From positions 1,643,193-1,707,192 of the forward strand of contig NC_011138.3 of assembly GCF_000020585.3 (NCBI RefSeq): 64,000 nucleotides of DNA, given 5' to 3'. Source of the DNA: Alteromonas mediterranea DE (GTDB lineage: Bacteria; Pseudomonadota; Gammaproteobacteria; Enterobacterales; Alteromonadaceae). The notes beneath the pieces are model-generated. The model was not told the DNA's origin, did no database searches, and was given only the letters and a program-made list of their open reading frames with translations. The translations under genes were made by a program, and so were the position numbers. Shown here piece after piece: positions 46,941-57,300 of this stretch. Each line of letters starts with the position of its first letter. The first letter of the stretch is position 1.

Positions 46941-48026
46941 ATGCAAAACATTCGAACCGAACAAATTAATATTCACGTTATTGGCGTGGGAGGCTGTGGC
47001 GGTAATGCAGTAAGCAACATGGCCAGTCTTTGCTCACATGAAAATATTAGGTTTAGCTCTGTTAACACCGATATCGCCGCTTTGCATAGATGCACAAATC
47101 ATGAAGTGGTATTGATAGGGGAGGCGACAACAAAGGGTTATGGAGCGGGGGCCGACCCGTGTGTAGCAAGCGATGCAGCCATTCAGAGTAAAGATGCCTT
47201 AAAGGCGTTAATAGAAGACGCCGACCTTATCATCATTATCGCAGGGCTAGGAGGCGGAACGGGAAGCGGTGCATCACCAATTCTTATTGATTTAGCTAAA
47301 GAGAGCGACATCGATGTGATGTGTTTTGTTACTCTACCTTTCAAAACAGAGGGGGGAAAGCGAAGCGACATTGCAAGGAACGCACTAGAGACAATACGAA
47401 GCAAAGCGAACGCAACATTAGTGATGTCTAACGATTCATTGCTTTCTGCACTAGATGAAACCGTAGGCCTTCTCTCTGCATTTCGTCACTGTGATACGCA
47501 AATGCACAGAATTGTTGAAGCCATTATCGTAATGCTAACCAATACTGGCTATATTAATGTTGATATCAATGATTTTAGCCACATTCTTTCTTTAGAGGGA
47601 GACACTGCGCTAGGTGTGGGTATAGCTGAAGATGACAGTTCATTAAGCAAAGCATTAAAGCATGCTCTAGAAAACCCATTAGTTGATAAGCAGAATATTA
47701 TCGGGGCGCAAGGTGTTATTGCGCAGCTTACGTGCAGAGAAGAGCCCAGCTTAGCAATGTATGAAGAAATGCTAGCGACACTCCAATCTTTAGTCGATGG
47801 CCCTCAAACTCTTATTATTACAGGCGTAACCTTATCGCCAGAATTACCGCACTTTGGTGAAGTCTTGGTTATCGCTACAGGTGTGCCTTCGACGATTCAA
47901 AACTTCGAACAAGAGAAAAATGTGATACCCATGAAGCAAGCATCTGTGCCGGGCTCATCAAAAAAAGATGCGGCATACTTGGATATACCTGCCTTTGTTA
48001 GGCTGCAGGGCAGAGAGTTACCTTAG
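46941..48026 (+). CDS. FtsZ paralogue (second tubulin-like division GTPase)
   Basis: 361 residues outside any dcw cluster. The GTP-binding tubulin signature GGGTGSG is at residues 104-110, the T7-loop aspartates that catalyse GTP hydrolysis are kept as Asp208 and Asp211 (NVDINDF), and the extreme C-terminus carries YLDIPAFVR, the conserved peptide by which FtsZ binds FtsA, ZipA and others. The core is divergent from housekeeping FtsZ, and the linker before the peptide is only about 35 residues. It may co-assemble with or modulate the main FtsZ (inference). The start at 46941 gives a normal FtsZ lead-in. Confidence 0.88.
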   Translation: MQNIRTEQINIHVIGVGGCGGNAVSNMASLCSHENIRFSSVNTDIAALHRCTNHEVVLIGEATTKGYGAGADPCVASDAAIQSKDALKALIEDADLIIIIAGLGGGTGSGASPILIDLAKESDIDVMCFVTLPFKTEGGKRSDIARNALETIRSKANATLVMSNDSLLSALDETVGLLSAFRHCDTQMHRIVEAIIVMLTNTGYINVDINDFSHILSLEGDTALGVGIAEDDSSLSKALKHALENPLVDKQNIIGAQGVIAQLTCREEPSLAMYEEMLATLQSLVDGPQTLIITGVTLSPELPHFGEVLVIATGVPSTIQNFEQEKNVIPMKQASVPGSSKKDAAYLDIPAFVRLQGRELP

Positions 48027-49063
48027 TCAGTAAACATCTGATTATTTTGCACGGCTTTTTCCTGATAAGCGAAGTACAGCCTTTCAGAAAGCTCAACAAA
48101 ATACTGCCTCAGCTTTTGAGGGGCGATGACCTCTATGTTGTCGCCTAAACCTCTTAAGAAAGCGCGTAATTTATTAGTATCTTTCACCGTGGCGGTAAGC
48201 AGAGATTTATCTGCCTGAATAGATTGCGTAATTACCTGGTCGTTACTTAGCCTATAACCGTGAAGTAAAAATAAAGAGTTGTTTTTAACCAATAACTTAA
48301 GCTCTATATCTTCTTTGTTGTTAGCCGACAGGGTCTGGACACTTTCTAATTCACCAAATTCCTGCTGGCAGTCTTCATCGGTTACGGTAACGTTTCTAAT
48401 AAATTGTAGCGGCAATGCATAGCGCCTTTTGTGCAGTGAACCAAAGGTACATACAAAGAGTTGCCGACCATCCTGTTTCACCAGCCCCATAGGGTTAACT
48501 CTGTCGTAATGTTTCCATACCATTTCATTACCGCCACTAAAAATACGCTTAATATCGGCAGAGATTTGCTTCTTGAAAAAGATCGCACTTTTTAATCGTT
48601 CAAACGAAGCTGCGTCTATTTCTGGTGGTATAAGCGGCTGGGAAACTTGTGAATCGGCCACCGACCTTAGCCAGTTTGTAAGCAAGGAATCACTGTCTTG
48701 CTGTAAGACCTGACTTGCTTTTGTAAAGTAAGGCTGCATTTCTTTGAGTGTAGAGTTTGGAAGCGTAGCACCGGATTGTTCAAGCACCTTAAAAGCCAGA
48801 GCGGTATTGCCGTCCATTAAGCTTAAGTTGAGCTTCTTAAAGTTGGCGTTAATAAACCAGCCGTAGGGTTTCGAACGCTTATCAACGTCTAAGCCAAATA
48901 GTCCAATGTTTTCTAGGCTGACTAAGTCCCGCTGTACCGTGCGCATGTCGATGTTGTGGTGGCCGCAGTTTTGTAAGTTCTCAAAAATTTGGCGGCTAGA
49001 AACCTTTCTAGGCGCGGAAGGCACAAATTGAAGAATGTCGAGCTTGCGTTGAAATGCACTCAT
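48023..49063 (-). CDS. WYL-domain transcriptional regulator
   Basis: 346 residues. The N-terminal winged helix (RKLDILQFVPSAPRKVSSRQ, then MRTVQRDLVSLENIGLFG) is followed by a WYL domain around residues 150-225 (GGNEMVWKHYDRVNPMGLVK, GRQLFVCTFGSLHKRRYALP) and a WCX-like C-terminus. WYL regulators sense nucleic-acid or nucleotide ligands, often in stress settings. It is convergent with the FtsZ-like gene and their stop codons overlap by 4 bases. Confidence 0.88.
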   Translation of the reverse strand: MSAFQRKLDILQFVPSAPRKVSSRQIFENLQNCGHHNIDMRTVQRDLVSLENIGLFGLDVDKRSKPYGWFINANFKKLNLSLMDGNTALAFKVLEQSGATLPNSTLKEMQPYFTKASQVLQQDSDSLLTNWLRSVADSQVSQPLIPPEIDAASFERLKSAIFFKKQISADIKRIFSGGNEMVWKHYDRVNPMGLVKQDGRQLFVCTFGSLHKRRYALPLQFIRNVTVTDEDCQQEFGELESVQTLSANNKEDIELKLLVKNNSLFLLHGYRLSNDQVITQSIQADKSLLTATVKDTNKLRAFLRGLGDNIEVIAPQKLRQYFVELSERLYFAYQEKAVQNNQMFTD

Positions 49064-49421
49064 AGTGGCGAACTGGCTTCTGCGATTATGACTTCACCAT
49101 AGCATAGAGATAGCTTGCGACAAAAAGTGTCGCATGTTGAAATGTTTTTCGACTTATTAGCGAGGCTATCGAGCGAAGTATACTCTTAAAAGCCCTGCGG
49201 CTGCGAACACCTAGTCAAAGGTGCTATAAAGACAGACCTCAAACGGTAATATGAATAGACCATGTCCTACTAGACAGGGCTTCCTTTGTATATTTTGTCA
49301 CAATTATTTTGTGGTTTGCCTCTAGTTTGCGCTAAGCATAAATTTTATAGGCTACACTTAAATGGTGGTGGTCATTTTTTTACATTGACGCTATCCAACA
49401 ATTAGCACTCGCGGGAGTAAG
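49064..49421. other. Intergenic region between the WYL and PAS-GGDEF-EAL genes
   Basis: 358 bases between divergent genes. No coding frame seen. A GGGAG-type ribosome site lies just before 49422; no confident promoter could be assigned. Confidence 0.4.
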
Positions 49422-51143
49422 ATGAGCTTAACAAAATACCAAGAGCCCCCGTTATTTGAACAGCATGGAGCAGCCGAACGGCGGTTCCTTCAGCTTATTA
49501 GTGCGCTGCCAAAAGTATCGGTGCAAGGTTACGATAAGCACCGCAACGTTATCTACTGGAACAAATCAAGTGAAGACATGTATGGCTATAGCAAGGACGA
49601 AGCCTTAGGTCAAAAGCTTGAGGACCTCATTATTCCTAACTTCATGAGAGATGAGGTTGTTAAATTTCATCAGCGTTGGATTGAGTTTGACGAAGCCATT
49701 CCCTCTAATGAATTAGTGCTGAAAAAAAAGGACGGGCAACCCATTCATGTTTTTTCGTCTCATGTAATGTTAAAACAAGGTTCGGACTCGCCAGAGATGT
49801 ACTGTGTTGATATTGACTTAAGTGAACAGCACGAGATACGTCTAGAGCTCGAGCGTATGGCGTCTACTGACTTACTGACCGATTTACCCAATAGACGCGT
49901 GCTTGAACAGACGTTAATCTCTATTATCGAAGACGTGACGCATTCCAACTCAGGCTTTGCGCTGTTCTTTATCGACCTTGATATGTTCAAAGAAATTAAC
50001 GATACATTAGGGCATACATGGGGCGATGAATTGCTAAAAGCAGTAGCGAAACGTTTGGTTAGCTGTATTGATAGCGCAAATGGCATGCTAGCTCGATTTG
50101 GTGGCGATGAATTTGTTTATGTTGCGAATAACATAACCGACGAAATTCAGTGTGAAGAAATCGCAAAAAAGCTTACCGACTGTTTCAAAAAGAGCTTTGA
50201 GCTTAGTACTGAAAGCGTACACATAACATCGAGTATCGGTATTAGCATATTTCCAAGGGATGGGGATGGCATTGACGACCTTTTAAAGCACGCTGATGCG
50301 GCTATGTATCAAGCGAAGGCTGAAGGGCGTAATAGGTACCACTTTTTTACCAAGACGTTAAGTCAGAGGTTGCGGCAGCAGCGAAGTATTGCTGCTCGTC
50401 TACGTGAATCGTTGAAAAAGGACGAATTTGAGCTTTTATTCCAGCCCCAAATAGATGTCAAAACCGGCAAGTTTACATCCTGTGAAGCCTTACTTAGGTG
50501 GCGCCCTTTGGATGAAGAAAGCGCTGTACCGCCAAATATCTTCATACCTATTGCTGAGCGCAGCGAACTGATAGCAGACATAGGGCGTTGGGTATTAGAA
50601 AAAACCTGCCAGCAGTCGAAAAAATGGAAACAAAAAGGTATAGGAGTTCGCATCGATATAAATGTTTCAGGCAAAGAGTTGGAAAAAAGTTCCTTCTTTG
50701 AGCGTTTAACTGCCTGTCGGTCGCATTATGGGTTATCGCCTGAAGATATTGGTTTAGAGCTTACTGAAAACGTTCTGATCAAATCGGATAATGCAATTTT
50801 GGAAAATTTACGTGCTCAGCGAGACTTAGGTGTTGAAATATCGATAGACGATTTTGGTACTGGCTACTCTTCACTGAGTTATTTGAAGCAGTTCCCCGTG
50901 AGTCATTTAAAAATCGATCGCTCGTTCTTAAAAGGCGCGCCTGAAAACGCCTACGACAGCGCCCTGATGGAGGCCATTGTAAACGTGGGTCACAAACTCG
51001 ATTTGAAGATAGTGGTGGAAGGGGTAGAGACACAAAGCCAATCTGACTACTGTAAATCGTTGAATGTCGAATTTGTTCAAGGCTTTTTGTATTCAAGACC
51101 CATTAGCGCCGAGGCCATTGAAGCTCTGCTTGAAAAGCAATAA
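49422..51143 (+). CDS. PAS-GGDEF-EAL c-di-GMP enzyme
   Basis: 573 residues, soluble. A PAS sensor (about 20-130, with YDKHRNVIYWNKSSEDMYGY), a GGDEF domain with intact GGDEF at residues 227-231, and an EAL domain with intact EAL at 355-357 plus DDFGTGYSSLSYL and VVEGVET. Both synthesis and hydrolysis motifs are complete, so its net direction cannot be told. Ends just before a terminator and a group II intron. Confidence 0.93.
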   Translation: MSLTKYQEPPLFEQHGAAERRFLQLISALPKVSVQGYDKHRNVIYWNKSSEDMYGYSKDEALGQKLEDLIIPNFMRDEVVKFHQRWIEFDEAIPSNELVLKKKDGQPIHVFSSHVMLKQGSDSPEMYCVDIDLSEQHEIRLELERMASTDLLTDLPNRRVLEQTLISIIEDVTHSNSGFALFFIDLDMFKEINDTLGHTWGDELLKAVAKRLVSCIDSANGMLARFGGDEFVYVANNITDEIQCEEIAKKLTDCFKKSFELSTESVHITSSIGISIFPRDGDGIDDLLKHADAAMYQAKAEGRNRYHFFTKTLSQRLRQQRSIAARLRESLKKDEFELLFQPQIDVKTGKFTSCEALLRWRPLDEESAVPPNIFIPIAERSELIADIGRWVLEKTCQQSKKWKQKGIGVRIDINVSGKELEKSSFFERLTACRSHYGLSPEDIGLELTENVLIKSDNAILENLRAQRDLGVEISIDDFGTGYSSLSYLKQFPVSHLKIDRSFLKGAPENAYDSALMEAIVNVGHKLDLKIVVEGVETQSQSDYCKSLNVEFVQGFLYSRPISAEAIEALLEKQ

Positions 51144-51152
51144 GCCTGATAT

Positions 51153-51181
51153 AAAAAGAGGCGCTTTTGCGCCTCTTTTTT
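51153..51181 (+). terminator. Terminator of the PAS-GGDEF-EAL gene
   Basis: Perfect arms GAGGCGC and GCGCCTC with a TTTT loop, A-run before and six T residues after. The group II intron begins directly at its 3' end. Confidence 0.93.
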
Positions 51182-52032
51182 GTTTGCCCAGCGAAGCTGG
51201 CAAACCCGTCAGGTTGAAAGAAACCTGAATCACCCTGACTGAGGGGAAGATAATCCGAATGGCAAGGGCGTTGTTGGCCAACGACAGGGTCCGAAGGAAG
51301 CCATAGGAAGTTAGAGGTACACAATGAAAGTGAACCTGATTCGGCAAGGCAGGTGGGTAAGCGTGCAAAATAGCGCGAAGCCCGATACTCAGTCAGACCT
51401 GTTTTGTGTTTGAGGGTGGAATTTCTAACAGGGAGCCAGTGCAGTAACTGGGGAAGCCTGGCATTGGATCCAATCAAATGGTTGGACGTATCGTTCAAGG
51501 AGTGATCCAAGAATGTTGCGAGTGTGAGGTGGCAGATGAACCCGTAGTAGTGAGTAAGGCTAGGCCGATGAAAGCCAGTAATGGTGTGGAGGGTAAAACC
51601 AAGCCGACTATCAGCATTGTGTTTGATAGGATCCATTTTAGCCAAAAGCTTAAATGGATTGCGAAGGGGGGAAGCAGACTTTAAGACTCTGATGAGTTGT
51701 GAGTTTTTTTATCATTGATACACAAGCCGCCTGATCAGCGGGACAAGTCGAATCGGTGCGCTAGGAATAGTGATGTCTGGTGAGACAGGCCGTATATGGG
51801 AAGTAATTGTAGTCAAATTTGGTAGATTGCCTCAGTGCTAGAACGCCAAACCCTGCAATGAAAGTTACCACAATGTTAGAAAATGAACGATGTCCATAGG
51901 GCGCACGATACTAGATTGCAAATTAGCATTGTGTCACTTAGCAAGTGATATGAAGTATGCAGGAGCCGTATACGAGGCCCGTACGTACGGTTCTGTGAGA
52001 GGGATGAGGCGCAAGCCTCACCCCTACTCGAT
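51182..52032 (+). mobile_element. ORF-less group II intron (about 850 bases)
   Basis: Non-coding region beginning GTTTG (near the GUGYG consensus) immediately after a terminator T-run. It continues through hairpin-rich domain I-like sequence (for example GTTTGC...GCAAAC and CAGGTT/AACCTG), a recognisable domain V (51963-51993), and a domain VI hairpin with GCAA tetraloop ending CTACTCGAT at 52032. No reverse transcriptase/maturase frame is present; intact introns with one are 2-3 kb. Boundaries are approximate. Insertion behind a terminator is a known habit of some bacterial group II introns (class C), but the class is not assigned here. Confidence 0.78.
51963..51993 (+). ncRNA. Group II intron domain V
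   Basis: The 5' arm GAGCCGTA (containing the AGC catalytic triad) pairs with TACGGTTC across a CG bulge, the hallmark of domain V. The distal helix is TACG/CGTA with an AGGCC loop instead of the usual GNRA tetraloop, making it 31 instead of 34 bases, a sign of decay or divergence. Confidence 0.8.
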
Positions 52033-52125
52033 GCATTTATTACTTGGAAAGCTTCAATTTCTTACCTGCAAAACCCCATGTGCAGGTGCGCCTAACTCCC
52101 CCTACGTTGCAACAGTATGTGAACC

Positions 52126-54060
52126 TTAATACACATTCCAAAGTGCAGGTTTAGCAAAATAATAGCCTTGCTGATGTTCTACACCTAGCTTGTTCAAAGC
52201 CACAGATTCGGCTTCGGTTTCCACCATTTCTGCAATTACTTTTATATTCAGGCCAGTCGCTATATTGATAAGGCTAGACACGAACAGCTGGTTTTCTTTA
52301 TTGGTATGAATACCTTGGGTCAGTCTTCCGGAAATTTTAACAAACTGCGGTTTAATCGCGCGTAGGCCAGAGAGGGATGCAAAGTGATCGCCAAAGTGTT
52401 CAATAGTGACTCGACAACCCAGGTTGATCAATTGTCTGCACAGCGATTCCGCGTAGTCTCGATACTGTATTAGCGCGGCATCTTCAACTTCGAAAAGAAG
52501 CCTAGGGCACAGCGCTTGTCGCTGGGTTAATTCGTTAACCAACCAAGCTCTAAATTCACCATTGGCAATTGACGTAATACTTAAATTGACGGCGACTTGC
52601 TGAGAGGTCACTTCCATCTTTTTAAACACGATGCTGGTAACCAGTCTGTCGACTTGTGGTATTAGGTCTAATCGCTCAGAAGCAGGGATAAGCTGCGACA
52701 TGGGTATGACTTCGTTGGTATCTTTGTCTTTAAAGCGCCCAAATGTCTCATAGTAAGCGGGAATATTTTGCTCTATATTCATAACCGGCTGAATCATAAT
52801 GTCGGCATACTGCTGAGCGACAATATAGTTAAGTCGTTCGCGCCATCGCGTATTGCTGTGTACGTGAGATATTTCCGAGGCCAACTCCCAACCGCTTTGG
52901 GTTTTCATGGCAGCGATAAGCGCACTATCCACACTTTCCATGACTTGCGGCATAGACATAGTGCCGGTAAAGCGAGTAATACCGATATACGTGGCTTTGG
53001 TGCCATCGCGTAATGGCGAGGCGCTAGCGCATTGTTTTGATATGTTAGTCAGCATGAGATCTCTTACTGGCTTTTCCATGGCCTCGCAAATTAATGCGAA
53101 ATCTCCGCCAGTCAATCGAAACACAAAGCGCACGTTACTGTTGTTTTTGGTTTCTTCAACCAAGATGTTCGCTATCGCTTTAACATAGTTATCACCCGGC
53201 ACCATACCTAACTTGGTATTAATACTGGCCAGTTGCGCTAGCCGTACAATAATAAGCTCTTTTTCTTGTGAGGTTGCGTTTTCGTTTAATAGCGCACGCA
53301 TGTGGCGCTCAAACGCCCCTCTGTTGGCTAGTTTAGTTAGTGAATCTTTGCTCGCTTCTTTTTTAAATAGCTCAGACTGGCGTGTAAGTTCATCGAACTT
53401 CGAGGCTAGCGTGCTTGAAAGGGTATTAACGGTACTTGTCAACTGTTCACAGTCGCCAGAAGAGGCACTCACTTGGGGTGACGTGAAATTATGGCTCCCC
53501 ATGTCGTTAAGTTTTCTAACGGTATCTTCGATAGGTCGCTTAAATCGTCGATTCATTACTGCAACCAACAATGAAACAAGCAGTGAAAGCGCGACAAAGG
53601 CGATAATATTCCTTAGTAGTACGTTAGTGAACCTGGTGTATACCTCAACCTTATTTGATGTGAGTACGAGCGCGCGCTGACTATCACCTAAAGGTACGCG
53701 TTTTTCCAATTCTGAATTGGAATCGATTGACGTGAACCACGATGGTACAGCGTTCTGAACTGCCGCTTCTCTTTTGGCTACCACACTACCGCTTGCGTCA
53801 ACAATTGCGGCGTAAGATATATGGGGCTGCGATACTGTACTTTCTAGAAGGGTGCTAAGGACTAGCTCCTCTGTCTGCGGTGACAGAGAGGAGAGCTGAT
53901 CAATGTTTTTTCTATAATTTGCCGCGCTTTTTTCAGCCTGTAGCGTGACCGCCTCAGACGTGTTTAATTGTAACTCACGTAGTTCGGCGACAGACAATGC
54001 AGTAAACGCTAAAAACAAAAGGGCAACAATACCCCAATTAGTTTGATTAGTTAGCTTCAT
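52126..54060 (-). CDS. LapD-like c-di-GMP receptor (degenerate GGDEF-EAL)
   Basis: 644 residues. An N-terminal helix, a periplasmic LapD/MoxY-N-like domain (about 30-145, with VPSWF), a second helix (about 150-168), HAMP, then GGDEF and EAL-like domains. GGDEF reads GGDFA and the EAL position reads ETF in PAYYETFGRF, so both enzyme activities should be lost while binding may remain, as in LapD. LapD relays c-di-GMP outward by holding the protease LapG; no lapG or adhesin gene is in view. Confidence 0.82.
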   Translation of the reverse strand: MKLTNQTNWGIVALLFLAFTALSVAELRELQLNTSEAVTLQAEKSAANYRKNIDQLSSLSPQTEELVLSTLLESTVSQPHISYAAIVDASGSVVAKREAAVQNAVPSWFTSIDSNSELEKRVPLGDSQRALVLTSNKVEVYTRFTNVLLRNIIAFVALSLLVSLLVAVMNRRFKRPIEDTVRKLNDMGSHNFTSPQVSASSGDCEQLTSTVNTLSSTLASKFDELTRQSELFKKEASKDSLTKLANRGAFERHMRALLNENATSQEKELIIVRLAQLASINTKLGMVPGDNYVKAIANILVEETKNNSNVRFVFRLTGGDFALICEAMEKPVRDLMLTNISKQCASASPLRDGTKATYIGITRFTGTMSMPQVMESVDSALIAAMKTQSGWELASEISHVHSNTRWRERLNYIVAQQYADIMIQPVMNIEQNIPAYYETFGRFKDKDTNEVIPMSQLIPASERLDLIPQVDRLVTSIVFKKMEVTSQQVAVNLSITSIANGEFRAWLVNELTQRQALCPRLLFEVEDAALIQYRDYAESLCRQLINLGCRVTIEHFGDHFASLSGLRAIKPQFVKISGRLTQGIHTNKENQLFVSSLINIATGLNIKVIAEMVETEAESVALNKLGVEHQQGYYFAKPALWNVY

Positions 54061-54391
54061 TACTAGCAGTTATCTCCTTTAACTGAGAAATTAAGTCTTT
54101 GCTCAATAAATAGATGAAACGTTAATAGGCATAATTGTAGCCTACAGAATATGCGCATGCTATTTATGAACAATAATACTCATAAATGTATAGCAAAACA
54201 TAACGTTAAGCGAGAAGTAATGACGCTTTGGTATGGCCTTTAGTGTTTATTATATGTCTAACCACCACGCCCTATTGAGTGCTTTATCAGCGTTTGGAGA
54301 TGCTTCCTGTCGCTGACTGTTTAGGCAGTTGAAAGTAGCGCCATTTTGGCGCTACTCGTTACAACGTACTAAACAGAGCGAAATGTCTAGG
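54061..54391. other. Intergenic region between LapD-like and RND genes
   Basis: 331 bases upstream of the LapD-like gene and downstream of the RND permease. It contains the hairpin at 54334-54356 and otherwise AT-rich sequence with no gene. Confidence 0.4.
54334..54356 (-). terminator. Probable terminator of the RND operon
   Basis: Perfect 9-base arms AGTAGCGCC and GGCGCTACT with a 5-base loop, 36 bases beyond the permease stop. The following T-run on the minus strand is short. Confidence 0.65.
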
Positions 54392-57300
54392 CTATTCAGA
54401 TTTAATACCATGGAAGGTACAGTGCAGTACTGGCAAAATAAGCAGCGTAAGTACGGTTGCCACTGTCAGGCCAAACACAATCACTACCGCCATTGATGCG
54501 AAGAAGGCATCAGAAAATAGCGGTATCATGCCTAATATGGTGGTAATGGCCGCCATAGACACAGGGCGTACACGAGAGACCGACGCTGCGACAACTGCGT
54601 CAAACGCGCCGCTATTGCCTTTGGCCTGTACGTTAATCTCTTCCATTAACACAATGCCGTTTTTAAGCACCATACCAATAAGGCTTAAGCTTCCCAGCAG
54701 GGCCATAAAGGTAAAGGGGGCGCCAACTAACACTAAACCGCCAATAATACCAATGGTAGTCAGTGGAATAACGCCCCAAATGGCTAGCGCTTGACGCAGC
54801 TTTCCAAACAGCAACACGGTAATAATAAACATGCCTAGAATACCAATAGGCATACTCGCAAACAGGGCGCTTTGCGCATCGCGAGAGGTTTCGTATTCGC
54901 CCCCCCATTCAATGCGATATCCATCGGGCAGCGATAGTTCTTCTACTAATGGGCGTACCTTAGCTTGAACGCTGGCAGCGGTTTCGCCAGAAAGGGGAAG
55001 GGGCTCAGCGTAAACCGCTAGCATACGCACCCGATTACGGCGCTTGATAATAGGGTCAACAAGGGTAACATCTACATTGCTGACTACGTCAGCCATGCTG
55101 ATATATTTCCCTTGTTCTTGACTCCACACATTCAGAGAAGCGAGGTTGTCAATATCATAGCGTTGGTTAAGGTCGTTGCGCATGACAATAGGAATTAAGT
55201 CACTGCCCTCGCGGTATAACCCTACCGTTTCACCTTCGTTATTGAGCAGAAAGGCGGTGTGAACGGCATCTCGGGTTACGCCGATGCGACGCGCTTGTTC
55301 TTCAAGAAAGACCGGCTCCACAAAAGGCACCTTGTTACTCCAAGACAAACGCACGCTGTCCATGGTTTCCTCTGCTTGGAATATCGCTTCAATATCACTG
55401 CTTATCTCCCTTAATACGTCGGGCTCAGGGCCATAAATTCGGGCTTCAATGGCCGCTTTAGCCGATGGGCCTACTTGAAGCGCCTTCACTTTGTACTGCG
55501 CGTTAGGGAAATCTTTGCGTACCAGTTCTATGATTTCTCGCATACGCGCATCCCGCGATTCAACCGTGTTGGTTTCCACAATTAGCTGACCGTAGCTGGC
55601 GTACCTGTCTTCAGGGGCGTAGGTGAGGGTTAGCCTTTGCGCGCCACTGCCAATAACACTGGTGACATTGGCAATGTCTTGCATGCCCAACACGTTAGCC
55701 TCTAAGCGGCGTATTGATTGCTCAGTGGTTAATATGTCGCTGCCCTCAGGTAGCCATAAATCTACAAAAAAGAGCGGCGTTGACGAGTCGGGGAAGAAGG
55801 CGTTTTTAACAAACTTGCCTGATGCCAAGCTGCCCCCAAGAGCAAGGAGTACCACACCTATGGTAATGTAGCGGTGGTTAATGGCACTCGTGAGTACGCG
55901 CTTATACGTAGTAAAAATAATGCCTTTGTATGGGTCGTCGTTTTCGTCGCTTGAACCGCGCTCTTTTTCGGTATTAAACAATAAATCAAAAAAGAACGGG
56001 GTAATGGTAAGCGCGGTGATCCAGCTTAAAAACAAAGAAAAGCACAATACCCAGAACAGGGAACCCACAAACTCGCCCGTTGCGTCAGGAGAAAGCCCTA
56101 TAGGTGCAAAAGCGGTAATGGCGATAACCGTAGCACCTAACAAGGGGAGCCCATTTTGACTCACTACATCTTTCGCCGCTTGTAGTTTGGTCTGGCCTTT
56201 TTTCACACCAATAAGCATGCCTTCGGTAACCACGATCGCATTATCCACTAACATACCTAGCGCAATAATAAGCGCGCCCAAAGATATTTTCTGCAGCTCT
56301 ATCCCTTTTACCGACATTAATATGAACGTGCCAAGAATAGTAAGCACTAATATCAGCCCCATAAGCACGCCGCTGCGCCAGCCCATGAATAGCAGTAAGA
56401 CGAAAATAACAATGGCAACGGCTTCGGCAAGATTAATTAAAAAGCCGGTTACAGAGTCGTCTACCACGGAAGGTTGGTTGTAGACGGTATTAAGGCTCAT
56501 ACCCAGCGGCATTCGCTGCTCGAGTTCGGCAATTTTGGTATCTAAGCGCTTACCAACATCAACAACGTTAACCGCCGATGCGAAAGAAACGCCAATCGAC
56601 AGCGCCGGCGTGCTATCGCTGTGATAAAGATTAGAAGGCGTGTCATTTAATGTGCGCTCGATGGTAGCAATATCTGTTAAGCGAATAAGTCCACTCGCCG
56701 GAGACCCAATCACTACTTGGCCAAGGGCTTCTAAATTATCGAATTCGCCGGTTGGCTGTATAGACAAACGTTTACCTTGAACTTTAATTGACCCTGCATT
56801 ACCCACCACATTTTGAGCCGTTAACAGGCCGGCAATAGACTCGGCTGATACATTCAGCGTTTTCATTTTATCGTGATCAAGAGAAACGATAATTTGCTCG
56901 TTTACCGTACCTGCAATAGAGACTTTTTTAACGCCTTCCACAAGCTGGATTTCGCGCTGCATTAAATCAGCAAAGTCTTCCATTTGTTTTAAGGTGTAAT
57001 CTTCGCTTTGAAGCGTCATCAAAAGACCAAACACATCGCCAAAGTCGTCGTTCACGATAGACGTACCGGTACCCGGCGGAAGCGAGGCTTGCGCATCACC
57101 CACTTTGCGGCGTAGGTTGTCCCAGTATTGCTCTAAATCTTTGGCTTGAACGCTAGTTTTTAACTCAACGGTAATTTGCGATAGCCCCACCATGTTTACG
57201 GAACTAATGCGCTTTACATTAGGTATTCGCTGAATGGCTTTCTCAAGCTGCAGAGTTACCTCCTCTTCCACTTGTTCAGGCGTGGCCCCAGGGTATTGGG

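Noticed and set aside
51103..51645. 180-codon open frame on the minus strand inside the intron
   Set aside because: It is antisense to structured intron sequence, has no ribosome site and no recognisable domain; it overlaps the preceding terminator and gene end.
51182..52032. Assigning the intron to class C because it follows a terminator
   Set aside because: Location fits, but the 5' end is not a clean GUGYG and class-defining structures were not folded; left unassigned.
51890..52129. 79-codon plus-strand frame at the intron 3' end
   Set aside because: It runs straight through domain V and VI, has no reverse transcriptase motif and no ribosome site; explained by the intron RNA.
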